The notes beneath the pieces are model-generated. The model saw nothing but the letters and a program-made list of their open reading frames with translations. It had not been told where the DNA came from and ran no database searches. DNA of 64,000 bases from contig NC_065533.1 of assembly GCF_020184175.1 (NCBI RefSeq), positions 43,686,351-43,750,350 on the forward strand, read 5' to 3'. This DNA is from Aphis gossypii. Its lineage: Eukaryota; Arthropoda; Insecta; Hemiptera; Aphididae. Positions 1 through 11,723 of the stretch are shown one piece after another (the stretch's first letter is position 1; each line of letters begins with the position of its first letter). The position numbers were made by a program, and so were the translations under genes.

Positions 1-3000
1 TGAAAATCAGTATTATTTTTTCTTTTTTATTTTGGATCATTATTTTATGCAATGAGGAATACTATACTTTTTCTAAATTTTAAAATGAATTAAATGTGTC
101 CAGTTCAATGTGTTAGAAATTAAATCATATGTCTTAAATTAGCAAATCATTAATGAATTTGTCATATTTACATAAACGTTAATAATTAAAAATAGAAAAT
201 CAGTATTATTTTTTTTTTATTTAGGATGATTATTTTGTTATATGTGGTATACTATAATTTTTCTAAATTTTAAAATAAATCTAATGTGTATAGTTTCATG
301 TGTTAGAAATGAAAAAAAATGTCTTAAATTAACAAATTTTTAATGAAGTAGGCATATTTACACAGATATTCATAACTAAGGCTGTTGAAAGAAGATAGTG
401 TTCAAGGGGTTTGATATAGGCAATATTCTATGTTAAAAGTGATTTGCTATGTTAGAGTGTGTGAATTGTATGATCAATAGTGTATTTCACCTCCTCAAAA
501 ACATATTAATAATTAAAAAACGAAAATAAGAATCAATTTTTTTTTTATTTAGAATCATTATTTTATGCAATGAGGTATACTATACTTTTTCTAAATTTTA
601 AAATAAATGTAATGTGTATAGTGTCATGTGTTAGGAATGAAATAGTATGTCTTAAATTAGCAAATCATTAATGAATTTGTCATATTTACACACACGTTAA
701 TAATTAAAAATAGAAAATCAGTATTATTTTTTTTTTTTTTAGGATGATTATTTTGTTATATGTGGTATACTATACTTTTTCTAAATTTTAAAATGAATTA
801 AATGTGTCTAGTTCAATGTGTAAGAAATTAAATTCAATGTCTTAGTTTAGCAAATCATTAACGAATTTGTCATATTTACACACTCGTTAATAATTAAAAA
901 TAGAAAATCAATATTATTTTTTTTTTTATTTAGGATCATTATTTTATTATATGTGGTATACTATACTTTTTCTAAATTTTAAAATAAATCTAATGTGTAT
1001 AGTTTTATGTGTTAGAAATGAAAAAAAATGTCTTATATTAACAAATTTTTAATGAAGTAGGCATATTTACACAGATATTCATAACTAAGGCTGTTGAAAG
1101 AAGATAGTGTTCAAGGGGTTTGATATAGGCAATATTTTATATTATTTGTGATTTGCTATGTTAGAGTGTGTGAATTGTATGATCAATAGTGTATTTGAGT
1201 TCCCAAAAACATATTAATAATTACAAAAGAAAATAAGAATCAATTTTTTTTTTATTTAGAATCATTATTTTATGCAATGAGGTATACTATACTTTTTCTA
1301 AATTTTAAAATAAATGTAATGTGTATAGTGTCATGTGTTAGGAATGAAATAGTATGTCTTAAATTAGCAAATCATTAATGAATTTGTCATATTTACATAC
1401 ACGTTAATAATTAAAAATAGAAAATCAGTATTATTTTTTTTTTTATTTAGGATCATTATTTTGTTATATGTGGTATACTATACTTTTTCTAAATTTTAAA
1501 ATGAATTAAATGTGTCTAGTTCAATGTGTAAGAAATTAAATTCAATGTCTTAGTTTAGCAAATCATTAACGAATTTGTCGTATTTACACACTCGTTAATA
1601 ATTAAAAATTGAAATTAAGTATTAATTTTCTTTTTTATTTAGGATCCTTATTTTATGCAATGAGGTATACTATACTTTTTCTAAATTTTAAAATAAATGT
1701 AATGTGTATAGTGTCATGTGTTAGGAATGAAATAGTATGTCTTAAATTAGCAAATCATTAATGAATTTGTCATATTTACACCCACGTTAATAATTAAAAA
1801 TAGAAAATCAGTATTATTTTTTTTTTTATTTAGGATCATTATTTTGTTATATGTGTAATAACTCACTTTTTCTAAATTTTAAAATGAATTTAATGTGTCT
1901 AGTTCAATGTGTAAGAAATTAAATTATATGTCTTAGTTTAGCAAATCATTAATGAATTTGTCATATTTACATACATGTTAATATTTAAAAATTGAAAATC
2001 AATATTATTTTTTTTTTTATTTAGGATCATTATTTTATTTTATGTGGTATACTATACTTTTTCTAAATTTTAAAATAAATCTAATGTGTATAGTTCATGT
2101 GTTGAAATGAAAAAAAATGTCTTAAATTAACAAATTTTTAATGAAGTAGGCATATTTACACAGATATTCATAACTAAGGCTGTTGAAAGAAGATAGTGTT
2201 CAAGGGGTTTGATATAGGCAATTTCTATGTTAAAAGTGATTTGGTATGTTAGAGTGTGTGAATTGTATAATCAATAGTGTATTTCACCTCCTCAAAAACA
2301 TATTAAATTTAAAAAACGAAAATAAGAATCAATTTTTTTTTTATTTAGAATCATTATTTTATGCAATGAGGTATACTATAGTTTTTCTAAATTTTAAAAT
2401 AAATCTAATGTGTCTAGTTCAATGTGTGATAAATTAAATCATATGTCTTAAATTAGCAAATCATTAATGAATTTGTCATATTTACACACACGTTAATAAT
2501 TAAAAATTGAAAATCAGTATTATTTTTTCTTTTTTATTTTGGATCATTATTTTATGCAATGAGGAATACTATACTTTTTCTAAATTTTAAAATGAATTAA
2601 ATGTGTCTAGTTCAATGTGTTAGAAATTAAATCATATGTCTTAAATTAGCAAATCATTAATGAATTTGTCATATTTACACAAACGTTAATAATTAAAAAT
2701 AGAAAATCAGTATTATTTTTTTTTTATTTAGGATGATTATTTTGTTATATGTGGTATACTATAATTTTTCTAAATTTTAAAATAAATCTAATGTGTATAG
2801 TTTCATGTGCTATAAATTAAATAATATGTCTTAAATTAACAAATCATTAATGAATTTGTCATATTTACACACACGATTATAATTAAAAATGAAAATCAGT
2901 ATTAGTTTTTTTTTTATTTAGCATCATTATTTTATTATATAAGGTATAGGTATTATACTTTTTCTAAATTTAAAAATAATCTATTATGTATAGTTTCATG

Positions 3001-5480
3001 TGTAAGGAATGAAAAAATATGTCTTAAACTAACAAATTTTTAATGAATTTGTCATATTTACACACATGTTAATAATTAAAAATTGAAATTAAGTATTAAT
3101 TTTGTTTTTTATTTAGAATCATTATTTTATGCAATGAGGTATTCTATACTTTTTCAAAATTTTAAAATAAATCTAATGTGTGTAGTGTCATGTGTTAGGA
3201 ATGAAATAGTATGTCTTAAAAAACAAATCATTAATTAATTTGTCATATTTACTTAAATGTTAATAATTAAAAATTGAAAATCAGTATTATTTTTTCTTTT
3301 TTATTTGGGATCCTTATTTTATGCAAAGAGCTATACTATACTTTTTCTAAATTTTAAAATGAATTAAATGTGTCTAGTTCAATGTGTAAGAAATTAAATT
3401 ATATGTCTTAGTTTAGCAAATCATTAATGAATTTGTCATATTTACACACACTTTAATAATTAAAAATAGAAAATCAATATTATTTTTTTTTTTATTTAGG
3501 ATCATTATTTTGTTATATGTGGTATACTATACTTTTTCTAAATTTTAAAATAAATCTAATGTGTATAGTTTCATGTGTTAGAAATGAAAAAAAATGTCTT
3601 AAATTAACAAATTTTTAATGAAGTAGGCATATTTACACAGATATTCATAACTAAGGCTGTTGAAAGAAGATAGTGTTCAAGGGGTTGATATAGGCAATAT
3701 TCTATGTTAAAAGTGATTTGCTATGTTAGAGTGTGTGAATTGTATGATCAATAGTGTATTTCACCTCCTCAAAAACATATTAATAATTAAAAAACGAAAA
3801 TAAGAATCAATTTTTTTTTATTTAGAATCATTATTTTATGCAATGAGGTATACTATACTTTTTCTAAATTTTAAAATAAATGTAATGTGTATAGTGTCAT
3901 GTGTTAGGAATGAAATAGTATGTCTTAAATTAGCAAATCATTAATGAATTTGTCATATTTACATACACGTTAATAATTAAAAATAGAAAATCAGTATTAT
4001 TTTTTTTTTTATTTAGGATCATTATTTTGTTATATGTGGTATACTATACTTTTTCTAAATTTTAAAATGAATTAAATGTGTCTAGTTCAATGTGTAAGAA
4101 ATTAAATTCAATGTCTTAGTTTAGCAAATCATTAACGAATTTGTCATATTTACACACTCGTTAATAATTAAAAATAGAAAATTAATATTATTTTTTTTTT
4201 TATTTAGGATCATTATTTTATTATATGTGGTATACTATACTTTTTCTAAATTTTAAAATAAATCTAATGTGTATAGTTTTATGTGTTAGAAATGAAAAAA
4301 AATGTCTTATATTAACAAATTTTTAATGAAGTAGGCATATTTACACAGATATTCATAACTAAGGCTGTTGAAAGAAGATAGTGTTCAAGGGGTTTGATAT
4401 AGGCAATATTTTATGTTATTTGTGATTTGCTATGTTAGAGTGTGTGAATTGTATGATCAATAGTGTATTTGAGTTCCCAAAAACATATTAATAATTACAA
4501 AATGAAAATAAGAATCAATTTTTTTTTTATTTAGAATCATTATTTTATGCAATGAGGTATACTATACTTTTTCTAAATTTTAAAATAAATCTAATGTGTA
4601 TAATTCAATGTGTTATAAATTAAATAATATGTCTTAAATTAACAAATCATTAATGAATTTGTCATATTTACACACACGATTATAATTAAAAATTGAAAAT
4701 CAGTATTAGTTTTTTTTTTTATTTAGCATCATTATTTTATTATATAAGGTATAGGTACTATACTTTTTCTAAATTTTAAAATAAATCTATTATGTATAGT
4801 TTCATGTGTAAGGAATGAAAAAATATGTCTTAAACTAACAAATTTTTAATGAATTTGTCATATTTACACACATGTTAATAATTAAAAATTGAAATTAAGT
4901 ATTAATTTTCTTTTTTATTTAGGATCCTTATTTTATGCAATGAGGTATACTATACTTTTTCTAAATTTTAAAATAAATGTAATGTGTATAGTGTCATGTG
5001 TTAGGAATGAAATAGTATGTCTTAAATTAGCAAATCATTAATGAATTTGTCATATTTACACACACGTTAATAATTAAAAATAGAAAATCAGTATTATTTT
5101 TTTTTTTATTTAGGATCATTATTTTGTTATATGTGTAATACTACACTTTTTCTAAATTTTAAAATGAATTTAATGTGTCTAGTTCAATGTGTAAGAAATT
5201 AAATTATATGTCTTAGTTTAGCAAATCATTAATGAATTTGTCATATTTACATACATGTTAATATTTAAAAATTGAAAATCAGTATTATTTTTTTTTTTAT
5301 TTAGGATCATTATTTTGTTATATGTGGTATACTATACTTTTTCTAAATTTTAAAATAAATCTAATGGGTACAGTTTCATGTGTTAGGAATGAAATCTTAT
5401 GTCAGAAATTAGTATGTCATAAATGAATTTGTCATATTTACACACACGTTAATAATTAAAAATTGAAAATAAGTATCAAT
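1..5480. repeat. Satellite array, ~190-bp monomer with ~325-bp long variants
   Basis: A tandem array fills the left edge and is cut by it. The landmark tttttctaaattttaaaat recurs about every 188-195 bp (near 69, 257, 586, 777, 968, 1293, 1484, 1676, 1868, 2058 and onward). Roughly every second to sixth interval is about 325 bp instead, because those monomers carry an extra block of about 135 bp between atttacaca and attaataatta. Long stretches repeat at larger spacing: positions 1-300 recur near 2509, and 430-1330 recur near 3710-4560. This indicates higher-order organisation. The array decays around 5450-5500. Short open frames inside it are chance. The monomer class is not one I can name. 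Confidence 0.93.
361..500. repeat. Insert block of the long satellite monomer (first of five)
   Basis: This block (cagatattcataactaagg onward) interrupts the basic monomer. Near-identical copies lie at about 1070-1215, 2155-2305, 3645-3785 and 4345-4490. Two subtypes are visible at its 3' end: tttcacctcctc (copies 1, 3 and 4) and tttgagttccc (copies 2 and 5). The subtypes help to phase the higher-order repeat. Confidence 0.85.
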
Positions 5481-7632
5481 TGTTAATATGTGTGTACTGT
5501 GTCAACACATTAAATACATTTTTATATTACTAATAAATATCTCAGTTTTAATTTCACACATTTGAAACTATGTACCTAATATCATGGTACACTGAGCCAT
5601 ATATAATCTGTTACCTACTACTTATAAATATACCTACTATATTTAAGTACCTACCTTTAATTATATATAAGTAATTATTACAGTTTTCTTAAATATTATT
5701 AGGCATACAGCTTATGTTATAAACTTAAAAGTTATAACTTTCTATGTGATAAATGATAATAAATGATAACTTTTTTTTATATTTTCAAAACTTATAGGTA
5801 TATCACATACTAATTGCCTTTATTAATTATTTTAATATACTTTTAAAATTTAAAGCAGGTAAACTTTTCTTGTTTATCGTTATTCTAAATAAATATAGTC
5901 TACTATCATCTATGATAGTGATGTGATTTACACTTAGAATATAATATTATAATTTTCAACATTATATTATATTCAACGTAATGCACACGTCATATTATAC
6001 ACATGGTTTTAAAAGTTTAATTCTCAATTATTATAATTGAATTAGGTACTTAAATATATAAATACATTTTATATTATATTTGTATGTATTTTTATTTATT
6101 CATCTACAATTTTGTGAAAAAAATCACAAATTGTTAACATATAATTTCTTAAAGTAAAGTTTACTTTAAAGTTTTTAGTAATAAAGTTAAGTTTACTAAT
6201 TTGATTATTCTTGTACTTTAATATAAATAAGAGTGCTATTTGTTAATTATAATGTATATTTTGAAAATATGTTTTAAATAAATTTTGATTTTGATAATAC
6301 ATTTTTATCTCTTGTATAAACTTTAAGTACTTATTCTTTATATATCTTTTAACAAAATAAACAGTCTATAAGACAAAATTAAAAGCTGTTTATATTATAC
6401 CATCACTTAACATAAGAGTTATAGTCCTACAAAGTATATTTTACTTGACTATAGTGTATACGTTATAATTTTTATCTTTTCAAAAGAAGTGGTTGTGCGG
6501 TGATCGCCGTGCAGAACACTTGCGATCGTTACTATGTAAATTATTTGACGACGTCGCACATTCCTTGTTAAGCTTGAGTTGGTAGTAAGAAGGATAGGTA
6601 ATTACTAATTAATATAAAACACTTGTACGTTAAAACACAATTAAAACTAGTAATTTATTACTAATAAAATAGTACAACGCAATTGTACATAGGTAGCTAT
6701 CTGCTATCATAAAAGTTACTAACTGGGAATGACTATGTACTCGCAGTGATGTGGCTATGACAAAGTCCACGACAAACAATAGTTTTATAATTAAGGTAAA
6801 TAGTCAGTCTAGAATTGTGACTACCTTCTGATTAATACTAGTTCTTCTACTCATACTTGTATGAGTTCTCATAATGATGTATAATGGCTAGTATTATTAA
6901 TATAAAATAATATGCACCCCTGTGAAAACGTGACATGATTTCATTAATAATCTGCCTATTTATGAAAATCTTACATAGTATTTCCACTGAATCAATATAA
7001 CTCATACTACAACCTTTTAAAAAGTGTATTGTATTAATGAATCCCATGTACTAATTTACTATAAAACACAATATAGGAGATATTGGGTTTACTTTAGTTA
7101 GATCCAAACAAATATAAAGTTGTACTTATTGAATTATAGCATATTGGTTAGCGTTGCTATATCACCAAAATAAATTAGATCACGTATCATTAGATGGTAT
7201 GTGATAGGTATACCAATATTTAATATTGCTAAATACGTTTTTTTCGTGTCAAGTATTCTACAAATATAAAAATCATACCATGCAACTAAAGTAATATTTT
7301 AGTTTGCCGCTCTATGCCGGAAAAAGTAAAGATATCATTTTTAACTACCACATTACAATTAAACAAATCAATAATGAAAAATTTCAAAATCAGTTATTTA
7401 TTTATTTAAATTTCAATGGGACAAGCTCATTTACAGTATTAAATGCGATGTGAATGACCAAATATGTATAAAATAAAACAAATTATAAATTTAGAGTTTA
7501 CAATATTAAATAATATTAAAAAGTATATAAGTGTATAATAGATAGGTAATATAAAAGAAAAAAAAATACAAAGAAATAAATGTATAAAAATATATAATTA
7601 AAAATTATGTTTTTTTAAAAATGTAATTGACT
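5481..7632. other. AT-rich intergenic stretch, no gene seen
   Basis: Very AT-rich sequence with no coding frame that resembles a protein. One short GC-richer patch (about 6488-6560) stands out but matches nothing I recognise. Around 7395-7440 there is a T-rich tract followed by caatgggacaagctcattta, which could be the 3' tail of an antisense LINE; this is weak. Confidence 0.5.
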
Positions 7633-7649
7633 TCCCTGTCCGGGCGCCA
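7633..7649 (-). other. Lysine-tRNA-type primer-binding-site-like motif, orphan
   Basis: Read on the minus strand this is TGGCGCCCGGACAGGGA, close to the primer-binding site complementary to the 3' end of tRNA-Lys used by many LTR elements, with one apparent mismatch. It sits three bases after TTATAACA on the same strand. No LTR pair or gag-pol frame is visible nearby, so it is at most the remnant of a solo LTR/leader junction and could be coincidence. Confidence 0.35.
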
Positions 7650-7849
7650 GTTTGTTATAATTTAAAATAATAAATCCTTAAAATTATAAAAGTTAGTCAT
7701 AATAACAGGTAAATTAATAAATTTTATGCTTACATATAAACTGCTATAACGGAAACATCACTTCATATAAGACCAGTGCTCGATTTGGGGGGGGGGGACG
7801 CAGTACCCCAACTAATTTTTCAGAAATTTAAGCGTACCTCTACTTATAA

Positions 7850-8285
7850 AATTTTTTTGGTTTAGTAAAAATACTAGAAATTTTAATACAAAGTTCCTCA
7901 TGAGTTAAGTTATAGTGACTTAAAAATTACAAGAATACATAGGCACATTTTTTTTTTTGAAATTCAAATATAGACAAAAATTCGTAAAAAGCATGAATAT
8001 TTGAGAGTTATTTTGCAGTTAACAAATTATAAAAAAATTTGAATAAGTAGCTAAGAATTGAAAATTTAATACAAGATTTAATATAAGTTTAGCTTACAAT
8101 AATTATAAAAGATATTGAGTGTTGGTCAATTAAAAAAAATTATCTTAAGTTTAAATTTTTCTGAAATCAAAAATGCATGTTTAAAATAACGATTTACTCT
8201 AAAATAATTTTAGATTTTTGTTATAGTTAAAAATTACTAGCCGTAACTAGTAGAAACTTGAAATGTAAAACACTTTTTTCACCAT
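7850..8285 (+). repeat. Dispersed repeat segment carried inside the hAT element
   Basis: This segment (actagaaattttaatacaaa and onward to the run before 8290) resembles 17360-17660 almost line for line, including aagaatacataggcaca and tagcttacaataattataaaa. It is a member of the same family as 16790-17660 and, inverted, 50355-50560. It lies between two copies of the hAT left end. Confidence 0.7.
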
Positions 8286-8289
8286 CCAC

Positions 8290-8373
8290 CAGTGCTCGAT
8301 TTGGGGGGGGGGACGCAGGGGGACGGAGTACCCCAACTAATTTTTCAGAAATTAAAGTGTACCTCTACTTATA
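8290..8373. repeat. Internal second copy of the hAT element left end
   Basis: CAGTGCTCGATTTGG with the following G-run, the block gtaccccaactaatttttca and acctctacttat repeats the outer end at 7774-7852. There is no separate target duplication beside it (the preceding bases are ccatccac), so it is an internal duplication or the scar of a nested event. Confidence 0.8.
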
Positions 8374-8744
8374 TTTATAAGGAGAATGTACGGAATGCTG
8401 TCACGCTGCATTATTCTGCAATTTTATCAAAATGCACGAGATAACATCATAATTTTGACAATTTGTTTATTGATAATAATTTATGGAACTATTTAAATAA
8501 GTAGTTAATGGATTGTTTTTTATTAGTTACTTTTAAGTTTGTTGTTACATGTAATAAAGGTATAACTATAAAATACAATATAATATTTACAGTAATTTTT
8601 TTTTTGTAATTGATAATTTATAAATATTTTTTATATGTTTAAAGAGGGAGAATAAGGGAAGTTATGTTTAAAAAGTGATAGGGACGCTCTTTTTTTAAAA
8701 GTTTACAGAGTCCCCCTACTTTAATTTTGCCAAGTCGAGCACTG

Positions 8745-9341
8745 TATAAGACTGGCCTTATCTGAAATTGATTTACATTTGTTACTTTGTTTCAAAAGAT
8801 AGACAACTTTTTTGTTACTCGTACGCCTATAAGTAGTGCATTGATTTGACAATAATTATGTTGATCTATGTATCTTCATGTCAACACACTACTTATTTAT
8901 GATGTACCCGTTTAAGCTTGTTTATTGTTTATAGGTATTATAATATTCTTAATATTTATTACATTGATATTACAATAACTACTAGTGTTAAAAAAAATCT
9001 AAGGCAGTGGAGACTAAATTAGCTAGTTTCAGAGTTTAGTTACTTGGCTAAAGAATCAATGTTTAAATGTGTATCAACAAAGACAGATGAGAAGTTTGTA
9101 GCGAATAAATATGAGTTTAATAACATAAACTGAAATATAAACAAATTTTATGAAAATACTATTATTAAATTATCACTGAAAAAAAAATAGCCATTTTATG
9201 AAAGTACTTAGTTACTAACTATTAAATATTTAGTAATTGATGAACTAATAATTTTATTTGTAATGCATACCTGTCACATATAATAATAAAATAAAATAAG
9301 TCTCTTTTTAAAACTTGTCATCCACATCCATATTATAAAAG
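8745..9341. other. Spacer and 3' flank of the HP1 gene
   Basis: No gene is visible apart from the putative 3' untranslated region of the minus-strand HP1 gene at its right side. The element target duplication occupies the first eight bases. Confidence 0.5.
9253..9258 (-). terminator. Candidate polyadenylation signal of the HP1 gene
   Basis: On the minus strand this reads AATAAA, about 85 bases past the HP1 stop codon, a plausible distance for a short 3' untranslated region. In DNA this AT-rich the motif is common, so the assignment is tentative. Confidence 0.4.
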
Positions 9342-10055
9342 TTAATCTTTATCTTCTCTACCAATAAAATGACAAGTACATTGACAAGCACTTTCACCCA
9401 CACTAGATGCAGGATGCTTCCATATAACATTTTTCTCATAAAAGTCGATAACAACTTGTGGGCACATCACGTGAGCCTCTCGAGAAACGACTAACTCAGC
9501 TTCATCAATCCCCACCCATTTCATTAAAAATGAAAAAGTACCACCAGCATCAGTAACACCAATTATTCTTTCTGGTACTTTTTGCGAAGGCCATGGTATG
9601 GGCATCAAGCTAACACCATTTACTTGTTTCTCTGGCACACTGTTTTGTTCACCATCAACTGTACGCTCGATCTCATCAGACTTCTCCAATTTAATGTTCT
9701 TTTGAATAAAAGTGCTTTTAACTTCTTTAGATGGACCAGCTTTTGATGAAGACGAACCAGCTGCTGACGATGTACCACTTGTAACAGTCGAACAAGCAGT
9801 TGCTCTAGATAGTGAGCGTTTGCGCTTACGCTCTTGTTGATATTTCTTATTTTTGAGTTCCAACTCTTCAAATTCCTGTATTAATTCCGGGCAGTCTAAA
9901 TTTTGAGCGGGTTCCCAGGTATTATCAGAATTAGGATACCCGATCCACTTCAAAAAATATTCTGTTTTACCGCGTCTTATACGTTTAGCAAGAACTTTTT
10001 CAACGGAGAATTGATCATTTGATTCGGAATCTTCGCGTACGTATTTGGGACTCAT
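9342..10055 (-). CDS. HP1: Heterochromatin protein 1 family protein (chromodomain + chromoshadow)
   Basis: Intact 237-residue single-exon frame. Residues about 15-64 are a chromodomain, the reader of methylated H3K9; the aromatic cage maps to F16, W37 and Y40, with Phe in place of the usual first Tyr, as I recall for Drosophila HP1b. The hinge (about 65-155) is rich in Lys/Arg, Ser and Ala. Residues about 160-215 are a chromoshadow domain with FLMKW and CPQVVIDFYE, the dimerisation and partner-binding module. The length suits the family. The C-terminal tail carries an unusual CQCTCH cluster. The first Met is chosen because the chromodomain follows at the usual distance. There is no intron in the coding part, so it may be an old retrocopy, though no poly-A tract or target duplication is seen. 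It probably acts in nuclear chromatin silencing; orthology to HP1b rather than another paralogue is uncertain. Confidence 0.93.
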   Translation of the reverse strand: MSPKYVREDSESNDQFSVEKVLAKRIRRGKTEYFLKWIGYPNSDNTWEPAQNLDCPELIQEFEELELKNKKYQQERKRKRSLSRATACSTVTSGTSSAAGSSSSKAGPSKEVKSTFIQKNIKLEKSDEIERTVDGEQNSVPEKQVNGVSLMPIPWPSQKVPERIIGVTDAGGTFSFLMKWVGIDEAELVVSREAHVMCPQVVIDFYEKNVIWKHPASSVGESACQCTCHFIGREDKD

Positions 10056-10571
10056 AGTAGTTACTCAGTATAAGACGTCGGGATCGAAGAAAAGTGAAAA
10101 CTATGGACTTATCACTGGGATATAACGATGGCTTTAGCGGCAATGCGGTATTGCTTAACAATTATCTGAAACCAACGAAAAACAACGGACGACGGACGAC
10201 TGACAAGTTCAACTAACACCAAACGGCAAACGAAACAAACGATAAACACGTGTGAACACGGTACAAACAACAGTTACGAACTTACGAACTGCAAACAAAA
10301 CGACAATGACTGTTGGAAATACGAGGTAAAACCAAACAAACAATGTTGGAGGGCAGCATCCATCAATAATACCACCATCAAATTGTAGAGACTATGAACG
10401 CTGTGCTATAACACCGGGCGCCCGGTCACACTGTAGAGCGTCACATCCCGCCGATTCGATAACGGAGCACCGGATATCTACAACCATATACCGCTATTGG
10501 TATTATTCAAAACAATTTTTATTGTCGGTCACGATGTATGTATGACGTATTTTCTTTACATCGTGTTAGGT
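10056..10571 (-). promoter_or_regulatory. Likely 5' untranslated region and promoter of the HP1 gene
   Basis: Immediately upstream of the HP1 start codon the sequence becomes clearly richer in G+C and CpG than its surroundings (about 10056-10470), with many cg and acg steps. This is what a transcription start region looks like in this genome. No TATA box or initiator can be assigned with confidence. Confidence 0.4.
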
Positions 10572-10867
10572 TTAAAATAATATTATACCCATGAAGATTA
10601 GAGATAAGGAGACCAAACTCCGTATACAAATTATGGCCCGACAAAAGTCGCACGGTTATTCTGCCACTAGGAGCGCGTCGTTCGATTAGAGGGCTATGTT
10701 TTACCACATATTATATGTATTTTACTATAAATGTACGTTATTTTTGTATTTGAATGAAATATAAATTATCATTCATTACTTATTACCTGCTTATATTTAA
10801 GTATACTTAAATATACAACTAAAGTTCAAAAGATGTTTCCTGTAAAAAAAGTTTAAAATTCAAAATA

Positions 10868-10981
10868 TTATATATAAAAATATAATATATAAATAATAAT
10901 AATATAAATAATTGATTGTTGTTGTTTGACATCTAAAGCATAACCAGTACTACACCCTGGTACAAAACAGCACTTAACCAT
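10868..10981 (-). pseudogene. THAP-domain N-terminal exon, left arm
   Basis: From the ATG at 10979-10981 (minus) the frame begins MVKCCFVPGCSTGYALDVK. The two cysteines at residues 5 and 10, with Gly before the second and Tyr four residues after it, match the start of the THAP C2CH zinc module. The frame then runs into AT-rich intron-like sequence and stops. A T-rich acceptor-like tract ending ACAG lies further out at about 10840-10850. Only the first exon is recognisable; the DNA-contacting AVPTIF region and the remaining Cys/His ligands are missing. Probably a relic of a P-like transposase or a host THAP gene. Confidence 0.6.
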
Positions 10982-11684
10982 TTTTAATGTTTAGGTAAAA
11001 AAATAAAAAATACAAATTACTCTGGTTTTATGTATAATTAAGATTGTATTTAAATAATCAAACAAATACAAAATAATAATACAAATTATTTGAAACTATA
11101 TCATTGTCTATTTAAAAATTTAATATTTTGATGAATTCAATAATAAATAATCATATGGAAATCATCTATGTCCATGTGTTTAATAGCTATTGAAAAAATT
11201 AATTTAATAGCTATTGTAAAATGTAGGTTCGATTAGAGGGCTACATTTTACAACTATAGCATGTAGACATGTAGTATTATTATACTATTTATACTATATA
11301 TAATAGGAATTATGTATGTTTTTCGAATTAATCATGATTTATTATTCCTTGCAAATAATTTATTACATTATGATTTAGATCAGATCTAAAACATATTTAC
11401 AGAAATAGGGGGATATTGGTTAAAATTGGTTCAATAATAAAAAACAAATATATTATTATAATTAGCTATTAAACATATGGACATAGATGATTTCCATATG
11501 ATTATTTATTATTGAATTCATCAAAATATTAAATTTTTAAATAGACAATGTATACAATGATAAGGTTTCAAATAATTTGTATTATTATTTTGTATTTGTT
11601 TGATTATTTAAATACAATAATTATACATAAAACCAGAGTAATTTGTATTTTTTATTTTTTTTACCTAAACATTGAAAATGGTTA

Positions 11685-11723
11685 AGTGCTGTTTTGTACC
11701 AGGGTGTAATACTGATTAATGAT
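11685..11723 (+). pseudogene. THAP-domain N-terminal exon, right arm, truncated
   Basis: Mirror copy of the left-arm exon. It reads MVKCCFVPGCNTD and then a stop, because of small differences after the second Cys relative to the left arm, which stays open past this point. The asymmetric decay shows the arms have diverged since the palindrome formed. Confidence 0.6.

Larger units (their letters stand above)
7774..8744. mobile_element. hAT-type non-autonomous element with perfect 8-bp target duplication
   Basis: The left end reads CAGTGCTCGATTTGG and the right end, inverted, reads CAGTGCTCGACTTGG, so the termini are inverted repeats of the CAGTG class typical of hAT elements. The direct repeat TATAAGAC flanks it exactly (7766-7773 and 8745-8752). 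No transposase frame is present. The left end is duplicated internally at 8290, and the DNA between the two left ends belongs to a separate dispersed repeat, so the element is composite. The outer duplication shows the composite inserted as one unit. Confidence 0.88.

Noticed and set aside
2246..2437. Open frame in the satellite
   Set aside because: It is a translation of the tandem repeat and is interrupted in sister monomers.
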